Of a DNA stretch of 64,000 nucleotides, positions 36,323 through 45,484 are shown piece by piece. The stretch is taken from the NCBI RefSeq assembly GCF_900099975.1, contig NZ_FNEI01000001.1:372001-436000 (forward strand), read 5' to 3'. Below the pieces are notes generated by a model. It did not search any database. It was not told the DNA's origin and was given only the letters and a program-made list of their open reading frames with translations. The position numbers and the translations under genes are program-made. The stretch comes from Arthrobacter cupressi (GTDB taxonomy: Bacteria; Actinomycetota; Actinomycetes; Actinomycetales; Micrococcaceae). Every line of letters starts with the position of its first letter. Position 1 is the stretch's first letter.

Positions 36323-37237
36323 ATGTGCAATTCCCTTCCGCCGCTTTCCTACCGCGCGCCCGAAGACGTTGCCGGCGACGCCGAAGAAACCCCGGGCAAG
36401 CGTGCCCGCAAGGAGTACCCGCCCGCCCCGGAGCCGCTGCCCGTCCCGGTGATGGACAACCACACGCACCTGGACTTCCGGCACGGCCTGCTGGAGGTCT
36501 CGGTGACCGATGCGCTGGACGCGGCGGCCGCCGTCGGGGTCCAGGGCGCGGTGCAGGTGGGCTGCGACCTGGAGTCCTCGCGCTTCACGGTGGAAGCCAT
36601 CGAAGCGGACCGGCGGCTGCTGGGCGCGGTGGCCATCCACCCCAACGATGCGCCGGCCTATGCCGGGCGGGGCGAGCTGGAGTCCGCGCTCGCCGAGATC
36701 GAGGAGCTGGCCGGGCACCCGCGGGTGCGCGCGATCGGTGAAACCGGCCTGGATTTCTATCGCACGCACGGCGACGGCCTGGCCCACCAGCGCTATTCCT
36801 TCCGGCGGCACATCGACATCGCCAAGCGGCTGGGGCTGACCCTGCAGATCCACGACCGGGACGCGCACGACGACGTCGTCCAGGTGCTGCGCGAAGAAGG
36901 CGCTCCGGAGAAGGTGGTGTTCCACTGCTTCTCCGGGGGAGCGGAACTGGCGCGCATCTGCAACGAGAACGGTTGGTACATGTCCTTCGCGGGCACCTTC
37001 ACCTTCAAGAATGCCGACAACCTCCGCGAAGCCCTGCTGATCGCCGAGCCCGAACTGATGCTGGTGGAGACCGATTCGCCGTTCCTGACTCCGCACCCGC
37101 ACCGCGGCCGGCCGAACGCCAGCTACATGGTCCCGTACACGGTGCGGGCCATGGCGGACGTTGCGGAAAAAGACCTTGCGGGGCTGTGCGGACAGCTGGC
37201 CGGGAACACCCTCGCCGCCTATGGATCGTGGGACTGA
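36323..37237 (+). CDS. tatD: TatD family metal-dependent hydrolase
   Basis: Metallo-dependent amidohydrolase-fold deoxyribonuclease implicated in DNA processing. The 304-residue protein has the family metal ligands: DNHTHLDF, AIHPNDAPAY, IGETGLDFYR, LQIHDRDAHDD, FHCFSGG and LVETDSPFLTPHPHRGRPN. A 40-residue N-terminal extension (start ATG 36323) precedes the usual start; it is basic and Pro-rich. In M. tuberculosis the gene lies between metG and rpfB; metG is not present in this window and the MoxR operon occupies its place. Confidence 0.94.
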   Translation: MCNSLPPLSYRAPEDVAGDAEETPGKRARKEYPPAPEPLPVPVMDNHTHLDFRHGLLEVSVTDALDAAAAVGVQGAVQVGCDLESSRFTVEAIEADRRLLGAVAIHPNDAPAYAGRGELESALAEIEELAGHPRVRAIGETGLDFYRTHGDGLAHQRYSFRRHIDIAKRLGLTLQIHDRDAHDDVVQVLREEGAPEKVVFHCFSGGAELARICNENGWYMSFAGTFTFKNADNLREALLIAEPELMLVETDSPFLTPHPHRGRPNASYMVPYTVRAMADVAEKDLAGLCGQLAGNTLAAYGSWD

Positions 37238-37402
37238 CCCGCCTGCGGACGGCCGCGGAGTACATACCGGGTATGCACAATTTCTTGGCCGTTTTATAAC
37301 GCTTCGGTTACAGTGGGTAACCAGTAGCCGGGGTCGGGGAAGGCCAGCGGATACGAAAGCTCCGTTCGCACTGGAAATTTTCACGTAGATCGGCAGTGGC
37401 AG

Positions 37403-37481
37403 CGCAGTTGCTCCACCGCGGGATACCCCCGTGCCTTTGGCACTTGGGCCGTCCCCGCGGCAGGTAGGCAACTGCGTTTTT
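37403..37481 (+). ncRNA. Structured leader of rpfB: three nested helices plus U-tract
   Basis: An outer 9-bp helix (37403-37411 with 37468-37476) encloses a 7-bp helix (CCGCGGG 37416-37422 with 37454-37460), which encloses a GTGCC-TTT-GGCAC hairpin (37431-37443). All pairs are perfect and TTTTT (37477-37481) follows directly, 36 nt before the rpfB ATG. This is the form of an intrinsic terminator or attenuator. The preceding leader (37238-37402) contains a further CCAG...CTGG imperfect hairpin at about 37348-37378. It does not match the c-di-AMP riboswitch consensus I know. Confidence 0.55.
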
Positions 37482-37517
37482 CCCCGTGCCCGGATGGTCC
37501 AACAGTTACGGGCAATC

Positions 37518-38651
37518 ATGGTCAAGTTCTTCACCACGGACGGCAAATTCAGCTTTCCCAAGGTCGCTGCGCAGTTGCTGGTGCTTTCGGCACTGGTGCT
37601 CGGGATTGTCGCCTTCACCGGCAACAACAAGACAGTGACCCTCAACGTCGATGGAAAGGTGAGCTCCGTCCAGACCTTCGGCAGCACGGTTGACCAGGTG
37701 GTCAAGGCGGCGAAGGTCGAGCTCAAGCCGGCGGACCGGGTCAGCCCGGCGCTGGATGCTTCGGTGCAGAACGGCTCCATCATCAACGTGAACCTGGCCA
37801 AGTCGGTCTCGGTCACCCTCGACGGCACGCAGCGGACCGTCAACACCAACTCCCCGGACGTCGCGGGCCTCATCACCGAACTCGGCGTGGCCAGTTCCTC
37901 GGCTGTCTCCGCCGACAAGGACATGCAGCTTGCCGTCTCCGGCTCCGTCGTGTCGATCTCGACCCCCAAGAAGGTCACGCTGATCGCGGACGGCAAGAGC
38001 TCGGTGAAGACCACGACGGCGGCCGACGTCGCCACCGTGCTGAAGGACGCCGGCGTCAAGCTTGGCGCGAACGACCGCGTCTCCCAGCCCCGGCACGCCC
38101 CGGTCATCAAGAACATGGTGATCAAGGTGTCCCGCGTGGACCTCTCCAAGACCGCCACCGTCACCGAGAATGTTCCCTTCGAGACCATCACCACCAAGAG
38201 CTCCACGATGTACACCGACGAGGAAAAGGTCACCCAGGAAGGCGTATTGGGCCAGGTCAGCAAGAAGTTCAAGCTGGTCACGGTCGACGGCCGCGAAGCC
38301 TCCCGCACCCTGCTGTCCTCCACGGTGACCGTCAAGCCGGTGGCCGAGAAGGTCACTGTCGGCACCAAGGAACGCCCCGCCCCCGAGGCCTCGAGCGGCC
38401 CCACCGGCGCCCCGAACGAAGCCATGTGGGACCGCATCGCCCAGTGTGAGTCGGGCGGCAACTGGTCCATCAACACCGGCAACGGCTACTACGGCGGCCT
38501 GCAGTTCGACATCCAGACCTGGCTCGGCTCCGGCGGCGGCGCCTATGCACCGAATGCCAGCCTGGCCACCAAGGCCCAGCAGATCGACATCGCCAACCGC
38601 GTGTACGCGGAGCGCGGCCTGCAGCCCTGGGGCTGCGGCTGGGCAGCCTAG
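37518..38651 (+). CDS. rpfB: Resuscitation-promoting factor RpfB
   Basis: Secreted or membrane-anchored muralytic enzyme that helps dormant actinobacteria resume growth. The 377-residue protein has an N-terminal signal anchor (about 12-34), three DUF348 repeats (about 37-200), a G5 domain (about 205-285; [26 protein letters not shown]) and a C-terminal Rpf lysozyme-like domain. That domain contains Cys310 and catalytic Glu311 in [22 protein letters not shown] and a final PWGCGW. ATG at 37518 was chosen as the family start ([13 protein letters not shown]) although the ribosome site is weak. The gene has an unusual structured leader. Confidence 0.95.
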   Translation: MVKFFTTDGKFSFPKVAAQLLVLSALVLGIVAFTGNNKTVTLNVDGKVSSVQTFGSTVDQVVKAAKVELKPADRVSPALDASVQNGSIINVNLAKSVSVTLDGTQRTVNTNSPDVAGLITELGVASSSAVSADKDMQLAVSGSVVSISTPKKVTLIADGKSSVKTTTAADVATVLKDAGVKLGANDRVSQPRHAPVIKNMVIKVSRVDLSKTATVTENVPFETITTKSSTMYTDEEKVTQEGVLGQVSKKFKLVTVDGREASRTLLSSTVTVKPVAEKVTVGTKERPAPEASSGPTGAPNEAMWDRIAQCESGGNWSINTGNGYYGGLQFDIQTWLGSGGGAYAPNASLATKAQQIDIANRVYAERGLQPWGCGWAA

Positions 38652-38670
38652 GCGGCACTGCGAAGCACGA

Positions 38671-38713
38671 CATGAGGCCGGGTCCGGAATTTCCGGGCCC
38701 GGCCTTCGTCATG
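38671..38713 (+). terminator. Hairpin terminator after rpfB
   Basis: A 13-bp stem with one G-U pair (GGCCGGGTCCGGA 676-688 with 692-704) begins 24 bp after the rpfB stop; CATGA/TCATG at 38671-38675 and 38709-38713 can extend it. No T-tract. Confidence 0.6.
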
Positions 38714-38773
38714 TGTGGCGCCCCGGCAGCCGCACGGAAAGTCCTGCCACCGGGCGGGCGATAGGATACCTAG

Positions 38774-39655
38774 GTGACTGACGCGAATTCCGAACCTGCC
38801 GCCGTCGCGCCCCTCCTGGGAGCCGCCGACATCCGACGGCTCGCCGAGGAAATCGGTGTCCGCCCAACCAAGACGCTGGGCCAGAACTTCGTCATCGACG
38901 GCAACACGATCCGCCGCATCGTCTCCGCCGCGGGCGTGGACCCGGAAGAAACCGTCCTCGAGGTCGGCCCCGGGCTGGGCTCCCTGACCCTGGGACTGCT
39001 CGACGCCGCCAAGCAGGTGGTGGCGGTGGAAATCGATCCGGTGCTGGCGGCCAAGCTGCCCGAAACCGTGCGCGCCTGGCGCCCCGACGCCGCGGACGAT
39101 TTCCACCTGGTGCTCTCCGACGCCATGAAGGTCACCGACCTTCCCGTCCAGCCCACGGCCCTGGTGGCCAACCTGCCCTACAACGTCGCCGTGCCGGTGG
39201 TGCTGCACCTGCTGGAACACTTCCCGGGCCTGCGCCACGGCCTGGTCATGGTCCAGGACGAAGTGGCGGACCGGCTCGCGGCCACGCCGGGGTCCAAGAT
39301 CTACGGCGTCCCCTCCGTCAAGGCCGCCTGGTACGGGCACATGCGCAAGGCCGGAGTGATCGGCATGAACGTGTTCTGGCCGGCGCCCAAGATCCACTCC
39401 GGACTGGTGGCCTTCACCCGGCAGGAAGCCCACAACACGCACGCCACCCGCGAGCAGGTGTTCGCCGTCATCGACGCCGCGTTCGCGCAGCGCCGCAAGA
39501 CCCTCCGCGCCGCCCTGGCCGGCTGGGCCGGCAGCGCCGCCGAAGCCGAACGCTGCCTGGTGGCCGCCGGCGTGGACCCGACGGCCCGCGGCGAGGTGCT
39601 GGACATCGGCGCCTTCATCCGGATCGCCGAGGCACGCCACCCGCAGGCCGCATGA
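38774..39655 (+). CDS. ksgA: 16S rRNA (adenine1518/1519-N6)-dimethyltransferase
   Basis: SAM-dependent enzyme that dimethylates two adjacent adenosines at the 3' end of 16S rRNA and acts as a late 30S checkpoint. The 293-residue protein carries [10 protein letters not shown], the SAM site [14 protein letters not shown], the NLPYNVAVP catalytic motif, and a C-terminal domain with [16 protein letters not shown] at 38774 starts the gene. Its stop overlaps the ispE start by 4 bp, and the rpfB-ksgA-ispE order is conserved across actinobacteria. Confidence 0.96.
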   Translation: MTDANSEPAAVAPLLGAADIRRLAEEIGVRPTKTLGQNFVIDGNTIRRIVSAAGVDPEETVLEVGPGLGSLTLGLLDAAKQVVAVEIDPVLAAKLPETVRAWRPDAADDFHLVLSDAMKVTDLPVQPTALVANLPYNVAVPVVLHLLEHFPGLRHGLVMVQDEVADRLAATPGSKIYGVPSVKAAWYGHMRKAGVIGMNVFWPAPKIHSGLVAFTRQEAHNTHATREQVFAVIDAAFAQRRKTLRAALAGWAGSAAEAERCLVAAGVDPTARGEVLDIGAFIRIAEARHPQAA

Positions 39656-40626
39656 GCCGCCCCGTCTCCGCACACCAGGGCCGTTTCGTGCCGCGCACCG
39701 TGAAGGTCCGCGCCCCCGGCAAAGTCAACGTCTCCCTGAAGGTGGGCCCGCTGCGCCCGGACGGCTACCACTCCGTGGCCAGCGTGTACCTGGCCGTTTC
39801 CCTCTACGAGGAAGTGGCCGCCACCAGCACGCCGACGCCGGGCATCACCGTCAGCATCAGCCCGGACAGCACGCTGGAGCTCGACGGCGTCGACATCCCG
39901 CTGGACGAACGGAACCTGGCGTACAAGGCCGCCGCGATCATGGCCGAGGTGTCCGAGAACCCCACAGGTGTGCACCTGGAAATCACCAAGCGGGTGCCGG
40001 TGGCGGGGGGCATGGGCGGCGGCTCCGCCGACGCCGCGGCCACCTTGCTGGCCTGCGACGCCCTCTGGGACAGCGGCCTGTCCCGCGAAGAACTGGCCCA
40101 CCTGGCGGCCGAGCTCGGCGCGGACGTGCCGTTCTCGCTGCTGGGCGGCACCGCCGTCGGACTGGGCGTGGGGGACAAGCTCTCGCCGGCGCTGGCGAAG
40201 GCGCAGATGGACTGGGTGCTGGTCTGCGCCGATTACGGCCTGTCCACCCCGGAGGTCTTCCACACGCTGGACCGGCTCCGCGACGCCGAAGGGGTGGACG
40301 CCGCCGAGCCGAGCGAAGTGGATGCCCAGATCCTGCAGGCCCTGCGCGGCGGCGACCCCGAAGCGCTGAGCCGCGTCCTGGTCAACGACCTCCAGCGCGC
40401 ATCGATCGAACTCGCCCCGCAGCTGCGGGACACCATCGGCCTCGGCGAGTCCAAGGGTGCCCTGGCCGGCTTCGTGTCCGGCTCCGGGCCCACCGTGGCG
40501 CTGCTGGCACACAACCAGGCCGAGGCCCGACGGCTGGCCGAAGAACTCGGGCACCTGGGCCACACCGCACTGGCCGTCCACGGACCCGTTCCCGGCGCGC
40601 GGATCACCTCCGATACCCTGCACTAG
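39652..40626 (+). CDS. ispE: 4-diphosphocytidyl-2-C-methyl-D-erythritol kinase
   Basis: GHMP kinase of the non-mevalonate isoprenoid pathway, which supplies polyprenyl carriers for cell-wall and glycan synthesis. The 324-residue protein has [22 protein letters not shown] at the N-terminus, the ATP loop [17 protein letters not shown], the [11 protein letters not shown] substrate region and the C-terminal [11 protein letters not shown] motif. ATG overlaps the ksgA stop (ATGA), showing coupling. Length is normal. Confidence 0.96.
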   Translation: MSRPVSAHQGRFVPRTVKVRAPGKVNVSLKVGPLRPDGYHSVASVYLAVSLYEEVAATSTPTPGITVSISPDSTLELDGVDIPLDERNLAYKAAAIMAEVSENPTGVHLEITKRVPVAGGMGGGSADAAATLLACDALWDSGLSREELAHLAAELGADVPFSLLGGTAVGLGVGDKLSPALAKAQMDWVLVCADYGLSTPEVFHTLDRLRDAEGVDAAEPSEVDAQILQALRGGDPEALSRVLVNDLQRASIELAPQLRDTIGLGESKGALAGFVSGSGPTVALLAHNQAEARRLAEELGHLGHTALAVHGPVPGARITSDTLH

Positions 40627-40654
40627 TTCAATTTCCCCAAGAAAGTAGTACCCA

Positions 40655-42487
40655 GTGGCCCACCTGCTCGGCGGTGAGAACCTCACCGTTTCCTTTGCAA
40701 CCCGCACCGTCCTCGACGGCGTCACGCTCGGATTGGAGGACGGCGACCGGATCGGCATGGTGGGCCGGAACGGCGACGGCAAGTCGACCCTGATGCGGCT
40801 GCTCGCGATGCGCTCCACCCCGGACTCCGGCCGGGTCACCAAGCGCGGCGACGTCAACATCGGCTACCTGGACCAGTCCGACGTCCTGGACGGGGACCTC
40901 ACCGTCGGCGCCGCGATTGTCGGCGACCGCGCCGACCACGAATGGGCAGCCAACCCGAAGATCCGCGAGATCATGGGCGGACTGGTGGGCGACGTCGACT
41001 GGCACGCCAACGTCCACGCGCTCTCGGGCGGCCAGAAGCGCCGCGTGGCGCTGGCGAAGCTCCTCATCGAGGACCACGACGTCATCATGCTGGACGAACC
41101 CACCAACCACCTCGACGTCGAAGGCGTCGCCTGGCTGGCCCGGCACCTGAAGTCGCGCTGGCGCGCCAAGCAGGGCGCCTTCCTGGTGGTCACCCACGAC
41201 CGCTGGTTCCTCGACGAAGTCTGCAACCGCACCTGGGAAGTGCACGACGCCATGGTGGACCCGTTCGACGGCGGGTACGCCGCCTACGTGCTGGCCCGCG
41301 CCGAACGCGACCGCATGGCCGCCGTCGTCGAGAACAAGCGCCAGCAACTGGTCAAGAAGGAACTGGCCTGGCTGCGCCGCGGTGCGCCCGCCCGCACCTC
41401 CAAGCCGAAGTTCCGCATCGAGGCGGCCAACGAAATCATCGCCGACGTCCCCGAGCCCCGGGACTCCGTGGCCCTGAACAAGATGGCCACCGCCCGCCTG
41501 GGCAAGGACGTACTGGACCTCGAAAACGTCTCGCTCGCCTTCCAGGGCGGCGACGCCGGGCAGAAGCTCTTCAACAACGTAACCCTCCGGCTGGCGCCGG
41601 GCCAGCGCCTGGGCCTCGTCGGCGTCAACGGCGCCGGCAAGTCAACCCTCCTGCGCCTGCTCAACGGCGACATCACCCCGGACGCCGGGAAGGTCAAGCG
41701 CGGCAAGACAGTGGTCACGGCCGTCCTCAGCCAGGACGTCAAGGAGCTCGACGAGGTCAAGGACCTGCGCGTCGTCGAGGTCATCGAACGCGAGAAGCGC
41801 TCCTTCAACGTGGCCGGCAAGGAACTCACCGCCGGGCAGCTCGTGGAGCAATTGGGCTTCACCAAGGAAAAGCAGTGGACCCCCGTGGCGGACCTCTCCG
41901 GCGGTGAACGGCGCCGCCTGCAGCTGCTGCGCCTGCTGGTGGGCGAACCCAACGTCCTGATGCTCGACGAACCCACCAACGACCTCGACACCGACACCCT
42001 CGCCGCCGTCGAAGACGTGCTGGACGGCTGGCCCGGCACTCTCGTGGTGGTCAGCCACGACCGCTACCTCCTGGAGCGCGTCACGGACTCCCAGATGGCG
42101 CTGCTCGGGGACGGCAAGCTGCGCGACCTGCCCGGCGGCGTCGACCAGTACCTGGAACTGCGCGAGGCAGCGCTCGCTTCCGGCAGCGTCAGCGGCGGAT
42201 CCGGTTCGAGCCCGACGGCGGCCAGCGGCACTTCGGGCGCCGCACCGGCGTCGGGCCCCACCGAAGCCGAGAAACGCGAAGCCCGCAAGGAACTGAACCG
42301 GATCGACCGCCAGCTGGGCAAGATCGCCCAGCAGGAAGAAAAGCTGCACACCCAGATGGCGGCCAAGTCCGAATCCGGCGACTTCGACGCCCTGGCCGAA
42401 CTCAACGCCAAGCTCCAGGACCTCCTCTCCGAAAAGGAGGGCCTCGAACTCGAATGGCTCGAAGCAGCCGAGGTCCTGGGGGAGTAG
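40655..42487 (+). CDS. ABC-F family ATPase (ribosome-associated)
   Basis: A soluble 610-residue twin-ATPase protein without membrane domains. ABC-F proteins bind the ribosomal E site and relieve stalling or give antibiotic resistance. Domain 1 has Walker A GRNGDGKST, signature LSGGQKRR and Walker B VIMLDEPTNHLD; the linker has VVENKRQQLVKKELAWLRRGAPARTSKPK; domain 2 has GVNGAGKST, LSGGERRR and NVLMLDEPTNDLD. A C-terminal coiled coil rich in Lys/Glu (about 535-605) follows a Ser/Gly linker. It is close to the Uup/Ettα-type housekeeping members. GTG start 28 bp after ispE. Confidence 0.92.
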   Translation: MAHLLGGENLTVSFATRTVLDGVTLGLEDGDRIGMVGRNGDGKSTLMRLLAMRSTPDSGRVTKRGDVNIGYLDQSDVLDGDLTVGAAIVGDRADHEWAANPKIREIMGGLVGDVDWHANVHALSGGQKRRVALAKLLIEDHDVIMLDEPTNHLDVEGVAWLARHLKSRWRAKQGAFLVVTHDRWFLDEVCNRTWEVHDAMVDPFDGGYAAYVLARAERDRMAAVVENKRQQLVKKELAWLRRGAPARTSKPKFRIEAANEIIADVPEPRDSVALNKMATARLGKDVLDLENVSLAFQGGDAGQKLFNNVTLRLAPGQRLGLVGVNGAGKSTLLRLLNGDITPDAGKVKRGKTVVTAVLSQDVKELDEVKDLRVVEVIEREKRSFNVAGKELTAGQLVEQLGFTKEKQWTPVADLSGGERRRLQLLRLLVGEPNVLMLDEPTNDLDTDTLAAVEDVLDGWPGTLVVVSHDRYLLERVTDSQMALLGDGKLRDLPGGVDQYLELREAALASGSVSGGSGSSPTAASGTSGAAPASGPTEAEKREARKELNRIDRQLGKIAQQEEKLHTQMAAKSESGDFDALAELNAKLQDLLSEKEGLELEWLEAAEVLGE

Positions 42488-42534
42488 GGCTTCCTCTCCC
42501 CACCTTCCCAGTGGTCGCCTTGGGTGGCGGAGAC

Positions 42535-42810
42535 GGCCCTTCCGCGTCGCTTAGACACGATGCAAAGGGGCGCCTGCGGTCGCTGAGCGACCTCCGGCAC
42601 CCGATGCATCGCGATGCGCTCCTTTCGGAAGGACCGCCGTCCGCCATATTGCGCGCCTTGGGTGCCCGCTGACGTCAGTGGAAACGGGACGATCGGCAAG
42701 CAGACTGCGGGTCTCCGCAGAGGAGCGCATCGCGGTCGATCGCGTCGTGGAGGTCGCCCAGCGACCGGAGCGGCGCCTATCGGCTGTGTCTAAGCGACGG
42801 CGGAGAGCCG
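42535..42810. repeat. Large imperfect inverted repeat between the ABC-F gene and tetR
   Basis: Left (about 42535-42623) and right (about 42721-42810) arms are inverted copies of about 90 bp. They share perfect complementary blocks in conserved order and spacing: GTCGCTTAGACAC (42546-42558 with 42786-42798), a GGTCGCT..AGCGACC palindrome in each arm (left 42578-42592, right 42752-42766), and CGCGATGCGCTCCT (42610-42623 with 42721-42734). The loop (42624-42720) contains TGACGTCA. This repeat fills most of the 400-bp gene-free gap 42488-42887; no protein-coding gene is convincing there. Confidence 0.85.
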
Positions 42811-42887
42811 TTGTCTGCGTCTCAGGTGACCAGGATCAAGGTGAGCGACGCAGAAGGCGAGGGCACCGGTACGGCGGGACGGGACAC

Positions 42888-43574
42888 TTACGCGTCGTCG
42901 CGGAGTTCCGGGTCTTTTTGGAGGCCGGTGAGGCCGTTCCAGGCGAGGTTGACCAGGTGGGCGGCGACTGCGCGCTTGTCCGGCGTGCGGCTGTCCAGCC
43001 ACCACTGGCCCGTCATCGCTACCATGCCGACAAGCATCTGGGCGTACATGGCGCCGTCGGCGGAGCTGAAGCCGCGGCGGGAGAATTCGTCGGAGAGGAT
43101 GTGCTCCACGCGGGCCGTCACGTGGGACAGCAGCGTGGAGAATGCGCCTTCGGGCTGCGACGGCGGGGCGTCGCGCATGAGGATCCGGAAGCCGTCGGTG
43201 CGGTCCTCGATGTAGCCGAGCAGGGCCAGGGCCGCGCGTTCGACGAGGACGCGCGGCTTGGCTTCGACAGCGAGCGAATCGTTGATGGAATCGAGCAGGA
43301 TCCGGAATTCGCACTCCACCACTTTGGTGTAGAGGCCTTCCTTGGAGCCGAAATGTTCGTAGATGACCGGCTTGGAGACGCCCGCCGCGGCAGCGACTTC
43401 CTCGATGGTGGTGCCGTCCAGGCCGCGGGCGGCGAAGAGGCCCCGGCCGACGTTGATCAGCTGTGAGCGGCGCTGCGGACCGGTCATCCGGGAACGGACG
43501 GGGCGGCCGGTGGAGGCCTCCACGGCGCCTGCTGTTCCACCGTCCGGACCGGAAACCCCTGTGCTCTTGCTCAC
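42888..43574 (-). CDS. TetR family transcriptional regulator
   Basis: A 228-residue one-component regulator. The N-terminal helix-turn-helix is canonical: RRSQLINVGRGLFAARGLDG, TTIEEVAAAAGVSKPVIYEHFGSKEGLY (about residues 40-85). The C-terminal ligand domain has EFRILLDSINDSL, FRILMRDAPP and MVAMTGQWWLDS. It corresponds by position to Rv1019 near glmU. GTG at 43574 is used; ATG at 43592 is an alternative, and neither has a good ribosome site. Its target may be its own region or the ABC-F gene; none is shown by sequence. Confidence 0.9.
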   Translation of the reverse strand: MSKSTGVSGPDGGTAGAVEASTGRPVRSRMTGPQRRSQLINVGRGLFAARGLDGTTIEEVAAAAGVSKPVIYEHFGSKEGLYTKVVECEFRILLDSINDSLAVEAKPRVLVERAALALLGYIEDRTDGFRILMRDAPPSQPEGAFSTLLSHVTARVEHILSDEFSRRGFSSADGAMYAQMLVGMVAMTGQWWLDSRTPDKRAVAAHLVNLAWNGLTGLQKDPELRDDA

Positions 43575-43766
43575 CCAACCATCATGCCTCATGGCACGGA
43601 GGCCGGATTCCATGGCGCCCGGCCCCGGCGGTTTGCCGGGAAGGGACGGGTCACTGGCGGAGCGAAGTCGCGCGGAAGCAAACGGTCATGGCAGACTTGA
43701 TACCTGTGCGCGCCACCCGGTCAGCCGGGAAACCGCAGGCCACGGCCTGCCGGCAAGCGCGCACGG

Positions 43767-43838
43767 TCCGCTCTGGTGTAACGGCAGCACCCCGGCCTTT
43801 GGAGCCGTGGAGTATAGGTTCGAATCCTATGGGCGGAA
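43767..43838 (+). tRNA. tRNA-Gln (anticodon TTG)
   Basis: A 72-nt cloverleaf. The acceptor stem TCCGCTC pairs with GGGCGGA (one G-U), the D arm is GTG...CAC, and the anticodon loop CTTTGGA holds TTG at 43799-43801. The T arm is ATAGG-TTCGAAT-CCTAT, with A as discriminator. CCA is not encoded. The anticodon stem has one weak terminal pair (C92/T808). It sits upstream of glmU, an arrangement common in actinobacteria. Confidence 0.93.
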
Positions 43839-43939
43839 CTCGTCGGTTATCTGCCGGCACTGTTTTTCCGGAGCTGTACCGCTGAACCGCGGCGACGGCG
43901 CCATCCGGAGCCAGAGTACGATTGAGCAGATGCCGCAGC

Positions 43940-43972
43940 CGGGTCCACCCCGGTGGTTACCCGAACAAGGAG
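43940..43972 (+). promoter_or_regulatory. glmU leader hairpin and ribosome site
   Basis: CGGGTCCAC (43940-43948) can pair with GTGG-TT-ACCCG (43953-43963), a 9-bp stem with a two-base bulge, ending just before AAGGAG (43967-43972), which lies 9 nt ahead of the glmU GTG. Confidence 0.35.
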
Positions 43973-43981
43973 AGCGACTTA

Positions 43982-45484
43982 GTGAGCCCCGCCGCAACAG
44001 GCCCTGCCGCTGTAATCGTCCTGGCCGCTGGTGCGGGCACGCGCATGAAATCGCGCACCCCCAAGATCCTGCATCCCATTGGTGGAAAATCCATGGTGGG
44101 ACATGCCCTCGACGCCGCCCGGGGCATCAGCCCCGACCGCCTGGCCGTGCTGGTCCGGCACCAGCGCGACCTCGTGGCCGCCCACCTGGCCGACATCGCC
44201 GCCGACGTCTTGGTCGTGGACCAGGACGAAGTTCCCGGCACCGGCCGCGCCGTTGAGCAGGGCCTCGAAGCGCTGGACAAGCAGGGCACCGTGGACGGCA
44301 CCGTCGTGGTGACCTACGGCGACGTCCCGCTGCTCACCTCCACTCTGCTGGCGGAACTCGTCGCCGAACACGAAGCCGGCGGCAACGCCGTCACGGTGCT
44401 GACTACCGTCCTGGACGACGCCACCGGCTACGGCCGCATCCTGCGCGCCGAGGACGGTTCCGTCCTGGGCATCCGCGAGCACAAGGACGCCAGCGAAGAC
44501 GAGCGCGCCATCCGCGAGATCAACTCCGGGATCTACGCCTTCGACGCCGCCGTGCTGCGGGACGCCCTGGCCCACGTCACCACCGACAACGCCCAAGGCG
44601 AGAAGTACCTCACCGATGTCCTCGCCATCGCCCGCAAGGACGGCGGCCACGTCGCGGCCGTCGTCACCGGCGACCGCTGGCAGGTGGAAGGCGCCAACGA
44701 CCGCGTGCAGCTTGCCGCCCTCGGGGCCGAACACAACCGCCGCATCGTCGAGGCCTGGATGCGTGCCGGCGTCACCGTCGTCGATCCCGCCACCACCTGG
44801 ATCGACTCCACCGTGACCCTCGACGAGGACGTCCGCCTGCTGCCCAACACGCAACTGCACGGCAGCACCACCGTGGCGCGCGACGCCGTCGTCGGCCCGG
44901 ACACCACCCTCACCGACGTCCAGGTGGGCGAAGGCGCCAAGGTGACCCGCACCCACGGCTCGGGCTCCACGATCGGCGCCAGGGCAAGCGTTGGCCCCTT
45001 CACCTACCTGCGCCCGGGCACGGTCCTTGGGGAGACCGGCAAGATCGGCGCCTTCTACGAAACCAAGAACGTGACCATCGGCCGCGGTTCCAAGCTCTCC
45101 CACCTCGGCTACGCCGGTGACGCCGAAATCGGCGAGGACACCAACATCGGCTGCGGCAACATCACCGCCAACTACGACGGCGAGAAGAAGCACCGCACCG
45201 TGATCGGCTCCGGCGTGCGCACCGGGTCCAACACTGTGTTCGTTGCTCCCGTCAGCGTGGGCGACGGCGCGTACAGCGGCGCGGGCACCGTGATCCGCAA
45301 GGATGTTCCCGCCGGCGCCCTGGCCGTCAACGCGGCCGGGCAGCGGAACGCCGAAGGCTGGGTCATCGCCAACCGCCCCGGCAGCAACTCCGCCCTGCTG
45401 GCCGCCGCCCGCCTGGCGCAGGACGCCGGCACCCCAGACTCCTCAAGTACTCCGGCAACCACAGAAGAGGGCACACAGGCATGA
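43982..45484 (+). CDS. glmU: Bifunctional UDP-GlcNAc pyrophosphorylase / GlcN-1-P acetyltransferase
   Basis: Makes UDP-N-acetylglucosamine for peptidoglycan and envelope glycans. The 500-residue protein has the N-terminal nucleotidyltransferase signature VLAAGAGTRMKSRTPKILHPIGG, the TYGDVPLL metal site, and EINSGIYAF. The C-terminal left-handed beta-helix with hexapeptide repeats includes RPGTVLGETGKIGAFYETKNV, CGNITANYDGEKKHRTVIG and GAGTVIRKDVPAGALAV. A Ser/Thr-rich tail is extra. GTG at 43982 is set by AAGGAG 9 nt upstream. Its stop overlaps the prs start by 4 bp. Confidence 0.97.
   Translation: MSPAATGPAAVIVLAAGAGTRMKSRTPKILHPIGGKSMVGHALDAARGISPDRLAVLVRHQRDLVAAHLADIAADVLVVDQDEVPGTGRAVEQGLEALDKQGTVDGTVVVTYGDVPLLTSTLLAELVAEHEAGGNAVTVLTTVLDDATGYGRILRAEDGSVLGIREHKDASEDERAIREINSGIYAFDAAVLRDALAHVTTDNAQGEKYLTDVLAIARKDGGHVAAVVTGDRWQVEGANDRVQLAALGAEHNRRIVEAWMRAGVTVVDPATTWIDSTVTLDEDVRLLPNTQLHGSTTVARDAVVGPDTTLTDVQVGEGAKVTRTHGSGSTIGARASVGPFTYLRPGTVLGETGKIGAFYETKNVTIGRGSKLSHLGYAGDAEIGEDTNIGCGNITANYDGEKKHRTVIGSGVRTGSNTVFVAPVSVGDGAYSGAGTVIRKDVPAGALAVNAAGQRNAEGWVIANRPGSNSALLAAARLAQDAGTPDSSSTPATTEEGTQA

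Noticed and set aside
37238..37517. c-di-AMP (ydaO) riboswitch before rpfB
   Set aside because: Expected from other actinobacteria, but the conserved GGGGAA/GGGTGAA and AGCTAAC-type blocks are not visible; kept only as an unclassified structured leader.
42678..43466. 262-codon plus-strand frame covering the right arm of the inverted repeat
   Set aside because: Most of it is antisense to the tetR gene, with no recognisable domain; only the repeat-encoded peptide resembles anything (the other arm).
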